Position numbers and translations under genes: made by a program. The notes beneath the pieces were generated by a model. That model saw only the letters and a program-made list of their open reading frames with translations. It ran no database searches and was not told the DNA's origin. Shown one piece after another: positions 49,301 to 61,560 of a stretch of 64,000 bases of DNA. Source of the stretch: Lethocerus indicus (Eukaryota; Arthropoda; Insecta; Hemiptera; Belostomatidae). Location: the NCBI GenBank assembly GCA_019843655.1, contig JACDQD010000102.1:2551501-2615500 (forward strand), written 5' to 3'. Each line of letters opens with the position of its first letter. The first letter of the stretch is position 1.

Positions 49301-52300
49301 TGAGCTTAGGACCGCGGAAGAAGAATTTTCCTTTTTACGGACGACACTGGAATGTATTTAATCGTAAGAAAAAATAAATAAAAAGTTGCTGGAAGGTAAT
49401 TTAATGCTGTCGAGAAATATATCCGCTCATCAACGAAGATATGTTCACCAACCCTTATATTATACTTTATGAGGATATTACAGTAAAAATCATACGGTTC
49501 GTCCTATGAATTTCAATTAAGCAACATTATTTCTGATAAAACTGATGTATTGGAACGTATAAATATTTATGTAGTGTAATCGAATTGTTGACTACTAATC
49601 AGTGGAGGCAATAACATTTTTATCAATTAACATTATATAGGAGTAATGTGAGTGGGTAAATCCAGTCTTCGTCTGGCTAATCGATGTCGGTAAATTGTCA
49701 TTTCGTTCCCCAAAATGGCGCCGGTTCCGGCCAAGGCTTTATTATTGTCTTCCTGCATTCGGGCTCCATTATTCTTCCGCCATTCAGTAGCAATTAGCGA
49801 CGGTCCACCCGCCATTTTTCTTCAGCCTCAACCGGGGATCGTTTCGTATTCCCACTTCATTTGCGCCCGTCGCAATTGCGGAAGGAGGACGATAAATCTG
49901 TCACTTACTTTCCTGCAGGAGCTCACTGCGGAGCGTTTGCCGCTCTCCTCCCCCCACCCTCGCACCAGCGGATGGAATAAGCGATTAACCCGTGGGACAA
50001 TTCTCCGTCTCATTAATTACACGATGAAACCGGTTGCCAACAACCAGTGGGGCAGGGAGGAGAATCAGGGCCGGGAGATATAACGTAAACACTAGCACTA
50101 CAAGAAACAATACGCCAAGAGCTGGTATCAGATATTAATTATAACAATCTGGATAATCTATCTCCACGAATGGAAACTGCATGATCAAAACCAGATATCA
50201 GATACCTGGAATTGAGTTAATTGAAACGTAATATTTTCAATTGTCGATATACCACAAAATAAAGATTCCTCACCGTTGATAACAGAACGTATATACTATA
50301 CGGACAGAGAATTTCTTTTTCACATAACAGAAGTTCTGATGATGTCGAGAAAGTCTAGTTTCGGACTACTTAGGCGAAGAGAAACATAAAATCCAACGAG
50401 GCATAATTTTACTACTTTAAAAACCGGGATATTTTATACCTAATCATCATTACTTTTCCATTCTGTACGGCACTATAAAAAGATCTATCCGTTTCCATTA
50501 TAAGTGCAGCCCTACTACATCTCATGGCGTACTCATCTCCATCCATTTCTCGTCGGGAAACTCATCAATCACTTCTTGTTTTAATCCCGTTGCGGAGGGT
50601 TAGCGGCTAAAACTCCCGGTCCCAGAAGGCGGGCGGGTGCCCACTCCTCCAGGCTAATTGCCCCGTAGGCGGAGCCAGTTCGCGAAACCGCGTCCGACCA
50701 AATAATCCGCGCCGGCTATAAATCATGGCCGGGTTTTCGCCTAGCCGACTAAACGCCTTAATACTCGCACATCGTGGGCCAATGTCTATTCTAATCGGTC
50801 CTGACAATGGAACGATTTCTATACCGCACGAATATCCAAGTAGGATCACAGCGCAAGGGAACACTTAAGTGAGAATCATATGTCTGGGAATTCAAAATGG
50901 ATATATCATTGTCAGAAACTTTGTTCATAAACTATAGGGAGTATAACTTAAGTATGGTTGTACTAAATTTTATATTAAGGAATATCTCTAATCAGCCCCC
51001 ATTATTGGGAACTGATTATTTATCATTATTGGTTAATTATTTCGTTATTAATCGCTTAAATATTATTTATCGTTTAAATTAAAAATAAATACACGAATAT
51101 ATTTAAGATATCTTTTTGGCAGTGCACGAAATCTTTTAAATATTTCCGCGTTCTAATTCCGTCTAATGCTAGACTGGTCTCGGCTCGAGCAGCTAAACAT
51201 GTCGGTACGCTGTCTGCACCGCCGCCGCTCTGTTAGTCTGGTTTCTTGGTGTTGTCGGTTTCGAAAGCGTACGAGTTCACCGTCCTGACTGGCTGTAATT
51301 AATTTATGACACCTCTGATGAGGTACAGGCACCGCAGTTCGGTGCAGGCAGGATAACGCGCCAACAACCGACATATACTTCACGGTCTATCATTAGACGA
51401 AATCAGTGGAGACAAGCATATGGTATACGCGTGTAGTATCAGCTTTTGTTACGAATTTTTAATCATTATCAAGTTCGGATAATTATTTAACTATTCCGTA
51501 ACATATTTTACAACAAATATTATATTAAAGGGGGGGGCGTATTGATTGACTGTCACCATTTTCTGACAATCATACGTGCCTTCGACAATTACATTAACTT
51601 CATTTTACGTAATAATCTGTTATTTTAAAGGTAATTCTCATGCTGTTAGGAACATACGGCAGTGGAAAAAAGTAAAGGCACGGACGTTTATTAATAACCA
51701 CCGGTTATACGGGGGTTGTTAGAATGGAGTTCATGAAAGTTGCGTACAGAATTGAAAGAAAGACAAAAAAAAATGGTTTTCAAAGAACAAAACGACTAAT
51801 AATGTTCCCACATACAAGGGAAGAAATTAAAACCGATGTCGGTAGGAAAATGGGGTGGCCGAAACAATTCGGGAGGGCAAAACCGGTCGGGCCAATTGAG
51901 CCCAGGTGTCGGGGGACGTGTCGCCCCCTCAAAGCAGTTCACACCGACAGGGCTCACGCCGTCTTTTCACAGCCGCCAACACGAGAGTATTGAATAGGCC
52001 GCGCCCGGGCCCAATCCATGAAAAGACCCGCCGCCGAGGAGGACTCCAATTGTGGCGGCGGCGGCCACAACACCTACCAGCCACCTAGGCCGCAGTCCGC
52101 TCCGCTATCAGATAAAAAACCTTAAACAATTTAAAGAAATATCGACCCAAAAACGTAAATTAAATCCGATCGAAAGGTATTTCAGTTTCCCAGTTGGGGG
52201 AGTGTCGTCCCTCACCTCTGGGCCCTCTGAGGAAACGAAGACATGATACTCCCTCTTGTCTAGAAATGTCGAAAGTAAATAACTTAATTATTACTAAAAG

Positions 52301-54488
52301 GATAAATGAGCAGTGCCTCGTTCAGAAATGATATTTACTCGAAACGGAAGGGAACATATTCGATGAATACAGTGGGCTCTAAGTGACTTAGTATAAATAT
52401 GAAATATCAAAAACATTAATATGAACAAATATAAAACTTTTTAACAAACTCACTTTTACAGCTCTGTGAACTACGGTAGGTTTCCTCGGTTATAACAGCA
52501 ATTTTAGATGTTAAATTTGTCCTCATTACTAGGACAATATTTTCCACTACCTTGTTAATACTAAATACATCCTATAATTCTGAAATTACAGATTTACGTA
52601 TGTGCGGAACCAATATTCACAACCTTCAGATTAAACGAATGCGGGTTTTAATTCAACCCCGAACCGTATTCCCGCCTACGTCGGAGGAGATAAATTTGGA
52701 GTCCGGTAATTTAAGGATTCCCTCTTTTTTTTCTTGTTTCGCTCGCCGGCCCGGGCTAAGCCGTAAAATACGAAACGTGTGCTTTTTTTCTTTGCACTTT
52801 AATACGGGGAACCGGGAGCCGGGCGTGCCGGCGCTTAGAGCACTCCCGGTTTAAAATGTGCAGCGCGAGCATCGGACATGAATCGAAATTGCCTACGCGG
52901 TCGCTACACGCCTAAACGGGGGCCCCTATGTAATCAATGTGCCCCCACCCCCTCCGTCCAGCTAAAACTCTGCGTAGGTTTCGAGATCGAATAAGAAGAT
53001 GATTTTGCCGAAACCACCATTCCTCGGGAGAACGCCACGGGTCTTCCCACCTTAACGCCGATTTTCACGTGTTCACCATAAAATAATCCCGAATTTCTTG
53101 CACTGAAATTTCAGACCCGGCACTTTCATTACACTACTGCTGTCGAATGTGAAGCTGTAGAGCTATCCACACATTGATTAGATTGCTGGGTCATAGGTTG
53201 AATCCAACAATTATTATAATATAAAACGGCACTTGGGCCGCGGGCTGAAATCATACTGCCCCACTATCACTCCTAAGACATTCATGTTAACTGCTCACCC
53301 ACTATAGAGCCTCAGGTTAAGAAATGGTACTATAGTATGTCTCCAATGTCCCAAGTAACTGAGTGAGCAATGATTGCTAGGTAATCCTAGCTTCAGGTAA
53401 AAACAGTATGAGATAACCTCGGGATGAGGGGCAAAAAATGTCGATACAGTTTTTAACAATTTAAAATTATTTCTGAATGAAACAACGCTACTGCGTTTGA
53501 ACTGCCCCAACTCACAGTTTGGTAATTTCCGTCGCACTGAAAAATTGGAAGCGGTTTCATGCGTCAACATACCGGCGACAGAAGACAAAAGCTCAGCAAT
53601 GACGAGCGCGCTCAAATAAACACACGACACTGCTGAATTCAATCTGCGCGGTTATTAATTGAATTACATAATTCAATTAACTCCTCAGAAACAACTGCGG
53701 GGCGAGCACAAATCAAGGAGGACAGCTCGTGGAATTCGTTTATTCAACCCTGGTTCGAGATTAAAACTTTCAACAGTTGCAGCAAGTTTCCACAATGCGA
53801 AAAGGCCACCTGTTCCCCCTATACCACAGAAGAGACGTAGTAAACTCATTTAGGTCAGGAATGCCGACTCGTTTTTCCTGGTCTGAGGTGCGTATGGAAT
53901 TTTCTTCTTTATTTTACATTATAAATGTGATGCTATTTGATGTTACCGCAAATATATCGCGTTTATATTGAAGACTAGAGAACTGTTTAAATTAAATAAA
54001 TTTAAACCAAAAATGTTTCCATGTCGTTTCATGTATAGAACTGAAAATACCAGATTTCGGTGTCTTTAACGCTTTTTTTTATCGGCGAGGTTATTGGAAT
54101 CAAATTCTTAACGAAAGAGGTTTTAATGATAAATACTCGGGTTAGTGAAATATCACTTTAAGTTCCCTCAAAACGTGGAATCGGCAAATAACTCTATGTG
54201 ACAAACCGACAAACGAAATTTAACATTCGGACTGGATGAAGATTTACACTTTTCCAATGTGAAATTAAAAATTTCAGGAGAACACAATAGTAATTACAAT
54301 TCTCGTTCAAATAAACGGAAGTGTTATGACGTGGTATCTTTGGAGTACGAATCCAAAGGAGGCAAATTTCATGTGTAAATGTAAGTATACTCCCCAAATA
54401 TATTATATTAAAACAACCTTCATGCCAAGTTAGACCAGTAATTTTCAAATACCCGGGAACAGCATGCATACAATACAAATATATATTC

Positions 54489-54523
54489 AATATAACATAT
54501 ATATTGAATATATATGTTATATT
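54489..54523. repeat. Perfect 17-bp palindrome around a single central G
   Basis: 54489-54505 and 54507-54523 are exact inverse complements, with only G54506 between them. The arms are all A/T except one C (54496) and its partner G (54516). Pairing stops at C54488/C54524. AT content makes cruciform extrusion plausible. Function is unknown. Confidence 0.85.
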
Positions 54524-56583
54524 CCATTAAATATGTACTTAGATATATGAATATTCTCGTGTTCAATTAAAATGAAATCTAAACAAATGTAAATTGATGA
54601 AATAAAACCTAGCAAGACAGATATTTCGAATATCGTAATTTAATCTGATATCATGCGTCATATTGTGATACAGTCCCTAATCAAATCTTTCCTAGGAAGT
54701 TTACACTCTACAAGGATTCGCTATTGGCCCGGTCGGCAATATCGATTGTTGGACGAAAATACAGATGGTGACTGCGACTCGAATAATTATAAAATTATTT
54801 CGCTATCGGTACTTGTAAATTATCAGATGTATTTTGCAGTTCGCGTGATACGTCGTACTATTGCAGCTGCGGTCGGCCCCGTACCGACGTTGGGCCGTGT
54901 CATGTGTCGCCCCCCCCCCAACCACACCAAGTTTAAAACGGCCTCGTTCTTTAGTCCAGATAAAATGAGTAAAATTTCGGTTTTACGACCGCCCGAAAAT
55001 CCAAACATAGCGTGCGGCCCCTTTCCTCGTTAAAGTACCCCGCGCCATCAACTTTAAATGCATTTTTTGGGGTCCTATAAATACAAGTTTCGATTTTTAA
55101 TTTTTAAACAGATTTCTCCCCCCCCCCATGCTTGGACTAAATTCGAGTAATTTGGATTTCACCGGATCGGAGAGATTCCCATATCCCCCGTTATTTCCTA
55201 ATATTTTTCCCGAAAAATATAATTCTATTTTTACGTATACGTGTTTTAGGAATCACGTAAAATCTTATTTACAAATTTATTTATATACAAATTCTAATTG
55301 GAGGACAAATTCGCCCAGCCACCGGGATTCGAAAACGGTGACCAAGTAGCGCATTGATTCTCTTGACCCTCACAGAACATGAGACCTCCTTTCAGTTTTT
55401 GAGCTTACATCCTGACAGTAATAAATATCAGGTATCCTACCTTTAAAGGCGAATTAATATTATGGTTGTAACTCCCTTCATAATCCTAAAATCCCTTCTT
55501 AAACTGCGGGGTTTCTTTTCCTGAACCGAATGCGTCCTTCCCAGTAGAAAAGGCGGACAACCGGCAGGGGGCACGCCACGGTGATAACACGGGCATTATC
55601 GCTCCCTCTTGTACTACCGAATCATATAATAGGCCGGTTGTAGGAGGGAGATTGCGGCTCGCACAGATGGCGTATCACCGGCGGCCCCCGGACTAATTAA
55701 GATGCCCCCGGCAGTTGGACCCGGACTAATGTCCTCCTCGAGCATATGAATGTCTCCTACGTGACGGCCTCAATGGGCGTCCGACGTTGGACATGTTAAT
55801 CGCCCACGGACAGGACTAAACAAACGGCCGAAACTAGGCCGCAGTAGTCGATCACGAGCGTCGTGCATTTCCGCAATTGATAATTCTGTAAATTTGATGG
55901 CCCCGTTCTGTCCATAAATCCATACGTCGTCCCACGAATATATACGTGAATAAGATGTATAGGCAATACATGGCAAATTCAGTCATTTCGAGATCAACAA
56001 AATCCCCGCAGGAACGAGTTGTATTTATTAATATTCAACCGAAAGTAAGCAATGTGAAATATCGCCTGAGTCTATCAGGGTTTTGCCTCTATAAAACGAT
56101 GAAGTAACGTTATCTCGTCCGGAAAACAGAAATATTGAATTATTCATTATTCTGTAACACAATTTGTAGGTGTTTTCTCAAACTAGGGATAAATAGCAAC
56201 ACTAAACTGTCGTCCAATCGAGAATATTTTTACTCGACTATTCCCTCTCGAGATGGCCCACACAACGAGACGGCGATAAGCCCGCTCTCGGGACTGGCGA
56301 TGACCCGCATGCGACCCGCCGATACTGCCGGCAACAAAGGCTCCGCATATGTTTAAAATATGCCGTTTATTATTTTCTCCCCGCTTCCCTATCTCAGATT
56401 TTGGACTCCGAAAAAAGAAAAGGTCCGTCGCAGCGTAGCTGGTGCCCGTTCGTCGGAACGAATGCTGGCCGCCGGCCGAGGCCGCCTCACGGCGATTCAA
56501 CGGTCCCGATCCCGGGGGGTTCGGCAACAAAGACTCGGGCTCTCTCTCCCAATCGCCCTATCCCCTCTCGTCCCAATCCACGC

Positions 56584-56600
56584 CTCTCTCTCTCTCTCTT
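56584..56600. repeat. (CT)n microsatellite
   Basis: Eight CT units. Confidence 0.9.
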
Positions 56601-57091
56601 AAACCCGAAGCCGAGGTTAGTCACCGGAGGGCGGCTGTCTACAAACGCAAGGACGCTATTAACCGCAGGGCTTAATAATACGCCCGGGACAATTCGGCCA
56701 CAAGGCCAAGCCCATGATTACTGCCGAACCGCTTCCAACCCAACGCCACCAGAACACAACACACACACACGCGCGGTCGAGATCTGGCCCGCTTCCTTTC
56801 AGGACAATAATGAATGATCAGGAGGACACTTCAAGAAAAATACTTAAGGCTACCCGGGATATATTTCCCGGCATAATGGATCGGTCTTATTAACGGCAAT
56901 TTAAACCGATCAATTGTCCAATCAACGTTTTATTTGTACGAGTTATTTTCTAATTTTCTCATATCCGCTTATTATATAAACAGATTTAAGCTTTCCTCGT
57001 ACAGATACTGTTTGGCCAGTAAGCAGTTCGTCGCGTTGTTTGAATTAATACGTAAATACAAATTAATTTACGAAAAACAACATTTACACTA

Positions 57092-57097
<6 letters not shown>

Positions 57098-57150
<53 letters not shown>
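57098..57150. repeat. (AT)n microsatellite
   Basis: About 26 uninterrupted units. Confidence 0.97.
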
Positions 57151-57151
<1 letters not shown>

Positions 57152-60049
57152 GATATATAGGACCTTGGGATTATATTTATACCTTTATAACTATTCGTTT
57201 CTAAAATTCGTACTTTATAGTTTATTAACTCCGTGCACGATTTTTATCCCAACTTTAATGTCCATTTGTATAGTCGGACACGCGAAATACGTACCTGTAA
57301 ATTATAGTCCGTTGTTTTAGTTCTTTTTTCCCCCCCGGTGGTTTAATGACGGGCCGAACGAAAGCTAAATCGATTGAATCGAAATGGGGAATACACTTAA
57401 ATAGAAAAATCGCAGCGAGATGGGGATCGATTCAATAAATAAATCACTCGGTTCACCAGCAGTTGGCCCACTACAAGGCTGGAATGTATTATCGATAACT
57501 GCATTTATTCCGCGTAATGTTTTCTCTTGGCAAGCAGAAGCCACTTAACCGAATTTATTAATGTATTCACCACAGAAAAACTGAAATTATTTCCAAACAA
57601 AAAATGCTCGCACAAAAACTAGCCTAATAATAATTTCTACAGGACAAAACCTTCCAGCCTGTGAGTCCGCCCTGACAACCTCAACGGACCCCGCGTGTAA
57701 TATTACCTTCTCATTTCCTTTAAAATATAATTCATTTTTTATAATAAACACCTAATTATTATCAACAACTCACTAAACCGTATGGCATTCTCATGGCTTA
57801 CACAGAAATATATTAGCTAAATTAGGTTTCCCGGATAATCATGGCACAAAATGTCTCCTACAATGATAAGTATTCTTTATCGAGAATCCCAAAAGTTCCA
57901 GGTAACGGAGATCTATTGTTCTTTAATAAAGTTATAAATTATGTAAGTAGATTAAGTAATTTATAGATTCGGCGACATTTTCATTCGATTAGTATCACAT
58001 GGCTGTCGTAATAAGGCTTTTATATATCGACGGACGTCCTGTTAGCATGCCGCTACAGTACGCACTTATGTAATTAGTTAATTAGCAAATAGTTAGTTGT
58101 AAATTAAACGAGTAACAGTTCGGACACGCAGGGTGACTTCATTGTCGGCCCTCGAAAACACTGGGGAGATGAGGCAGGAAATCACAAAAGGGGCAACATA
58201 AAAAACACCGTGCATATAAATTTACTCAATATACTTGCTATATCGGACTGCCTATTCAATCGAGTTCTGACAGCGGAAGATAAATGACTCCAGTGGAAAT
58301 TTAATCTTTCAAAAAAGCTTATAAGACCGAACAATCTGAAAAGATACATTTGCAGAGAACATCCGCGGGCCGAAGAAAAACTGCATCGGATTTCTTGAGT
58401 TTGAGAGGCACTTAAACTGAATAAAGTTGCGGAAGTTTAAGTGGAATCCTAGGTAATTATTTTGCACAGTACTTTTGCTTTCAGTTTCCTACTGAATACT
58501 GGCTTATAAGTACATTTGGCGTTAGAACATTCCATTAATTAGGATTATCTAGAGAGTCTTGGGCTAGCATTTATTTTATAAGGGCTCGAAATATTTGGGA
58601 ATCAATCGTAACAGAACGCATGATTTTCTACCCATCCGTTTGCGTCATGTTATACGAACATGATTAATCCCGGACGCTTTACACCGGTCGAACCAAATGA
58701 AATTACATTGGCATCCAGATTTCTATCGGGCTGCCATCAAGTTGGCCGCCTATCAGATTCCGTGTCGTTCCCAGATCCCGGAGAGCGGTGGATCTCATTT
58801 TGCCCAAAGGAATGAGTACATAAAGTATCCAGATGGTCCGATAGGGCGACTACTGCAGGCCGGGCGTTACGTTACTGGTTGCTTAGGACCCGTGTAATCC
58901 GTATCGGAAGACGTTACTCAGGATGAAAAAGCGGCCGCTCGCGAGATCATTATCGCTTAATGTTATCTAAATTAACGCCCGCTACTGCAATGCATAAAAT
59001 AGAATCCGACTGCAAAGGTAGACCATATCCTTCCTCATAGATATTTAAAGGAACTTCACACGATAATTTAGGCAGTGTCATATTTTTCAGAAAATTTAGC
59101 AGTGGCAGTCTTCCGTTTGATTGCTATTGGACAATGTTGCGAATGTTGCTTTCGTTTCTTTACCTTTATAATGCACCTGTCAAATCTTTTAGTAACTTAC
59201 GATTCACAAATGAACTCTTAATAACAAACATATTTATTGCCATTCGTACTGTAGGTATATGAAAGAATTATCTTTCGTTCGGCAAGTAACAATTCGTCCC
59301 GTTAATGAAAATTATATGTACAATATTTCCACCCCCAACGGCCTCCAATACCATTTTCCTATTTCAGGAATTCGTATTTTATACGTCGCTATATAATGAC
59401 GACCTAGAGGTCCACAACAAAGGAAGAAGCGGCAATTAAACTTGAGGAGGGCGGAAGGTTGAATTCACGCAAAGGGCAATGTCACGAAGGCAATCGGCAA
59501 GAGGGCAGGTCCCGGAGTAAGAGGTACCAATTAGACCTCTCAGGTACTCCGAAGTAAGGATTATCCTCAGTCTCTCGGGCTGGATACTTCAGGTGCCTAA
59601 CGAACGTCCATCCCTCTCAATCTCACTCGACTGACGAGAGGCGGATAACGTCCGCCGGAATGGGCGCAGGTAGGCGGTTAGGTTCGAGGACCGACGGGCT
59701 ATAGATAGCGACCAGACGTAAATAACAGAAATAAAATGGAGAAAGTATATAAACAATGTGTAAATCCAGATTGAAGGGGAATATAATTACCTTATTGGTA
59801 GGATAGTACAATAGTTTAAAATATCCCGCATACAGGACAGTCAAAGGTTTGAAATGGTCTCACTTTCAATCCCCATTCGCTCAGACAGGTTTTATTCGGT
59901 AGCATTCTTTCAAGAAATTAGGCACACGTTCACTCCGCCGGTCGACGAAGGAGCGGCATCCTGTCCGACCTGACACTGCATTGTGACATACCGGTACTTG
60001 CGCACGTCGGTTCTCAACGACGAGTAATGTTAGAATAGGACAACTGCGT

Positions 60050-60110
60050 GAGCGGAATTCAGCAGTGACACTGCAGGCGAAAGCCGAAACCGATACGCGC
60101 AGAATAGAAT
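60050..60110 (+). repeat. Possible partial copy of the GCCGAAACC dispersed repeat
   Basis: CAGCAGTGACACTGCAGG is followed by GAAAGCCGAAACCGATACG. Head and GCCGAAACC order agree with 46205-46345. The GGTCTA hairpin is missing. Confidence 0.28.
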
Positions 60111-61374
60111 ATCGAAGAGCGTCGGCAATGAAAAATTAGACTGTGCTTATGCTTATGCACAGCACTATTATAGCTGAAACAGATGTCCAAAACTGGCCCG
60201 GATTTCAAGGCGGGGTTTCTCCCGGTTTAAAGAAAAGAAACCATTAATGCGGAGGGATTAGATTAAAGATGTGGGTCGAAAAGTGGTTAAATTGTTAGCT
60301 TAAGACTGAATGACCCACCCGGTTGAATAGAGTCCGCCTGGGCTGTTGTAAAATCCGGAATACAAGCCGAATTGGCGAGGATTTTATCGCTGACGCTCTA
60401 CCGCCGCAGAAGCGGTTGGGGGGGGGGATGTCCTCCGTCGGATTATTTGGGCCTCCCTCCGTTCCGGCCGACTTTTACGATTCCGTTTACGGTTTAGCGG
60501 GCTCGACACGAGGACTGCGAAATTTAGGGACGGCAGTCGCCGAGGAGGCTTTTCAACAAAAGACGTCCTCGACAAACCCTCGAAGACATTCACAATACGT
60601 TCCCTCCAGGAAACAAACCGGGATCGAATATTGTTTTGTATACGGTTCCCGACTTCCATAGGCGAGAAGCAAATAATCATGACGACAAAATCAATTCCTT
60701 AAAATAATCTGAGATAACATTGTTTTGAGACCGATTCCTGCAAAAATCGCCGTTTCACGGTCTTCAGTACAACAGGTACTACTGTATATTATTTCCTCCT
60801 GTTTATAATGTGATAACAAAGTCTGGACACCCGGAGTTGCGCGTTAATTTGAGCCTGAATCGCTTCTGGATTATTAGTTAAGTATTTTTAACGCATTTAC
60901 TTGATGAATAATTCAATGCTCTGGCGGATTGTGCCAAGATCGTTTCAGAGGACGTATTTCTGCTTCGTTTTCTTATGAAGAATTGTTCATACGACAGAAG
61001 GGAATGAGAAGCTGAGGTGAGTAGAACTCAATAATATGCAAGACTGTTGCTTTTCCAACCACCCGATCTAGGAGTTTTTCTATTCCTGAAACCGTTTAAA
61101 CTTCAAAACGTTCTGAGGAGATACTCAAGACTTTGTCGACAGACAGTACTGATGTAGTGTCTAGCACACACTATTGGGTAAATAAATGTGCAATTTGTGG
61201 TGAATAACAAAAACGTAATGATTCAAACCATCAACATCGGATAGAGGAACAAGATTCCTTGCGTTGGCAATATTAAATGGAATACCCGGAGTTCCTGTCA
61301 TTATTAATTGCATTGAATAAAGCTGGATGGCCGTATTTATGACTCCTTTATTAAAGAAGCGGCACGACAGAGAG

Positions 61375-61402
61375 GCGCAATAGAAATGAATTTCTATTGC
61401 GC
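61375..61402. repeat. Perfect 13-bp inverted repeat with 2-nt loop
   Basis: GCGCAATAGAAAT (61375-61387), GA, then ATTTCTATTGCGC (61390-61402). The arms are mixed in composition, so this is less likely a chance low-complexity effect than the AT palindrome at 54489. The minus strand shows the same structure. No terminator or RNA-gene context is visible. Confidence 0.85.
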
Positions 61403-61543
61403 AAAAGCAATGCGGCAAATATAGTTCAAGTACGTTCGGACGCTTAACTCGTTCAATAACTGTCCTCGAACTGTTGGCTTCCTTGTTTTCTTATTATTCA
61501 AATTATAATTGATTCCCAGTGTCAATACGCATTTCTACGACTT

Positions 61544-61560
61544 TCTCTCTCTCTCTCTCT
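61544..61560. repeat. (CT)n microsatellite
   Basis: Eight CT units. Confidence 0.9.

Noticed and set aside
51315..51345. CTGATGAG followed by a perfect GCACCG/CGGTGC hairpin, suggesting a hammerhead ribozyme
   Set aside because: The conserved GAAA after stem II is missing and no stem I/III pairing is visible.
60323..60680. Overlapping 112- and 98-codon frames on opposite strands
   Set aside because: Both arise from one GC-rich block; neither has compatible splice sites or a known motif.
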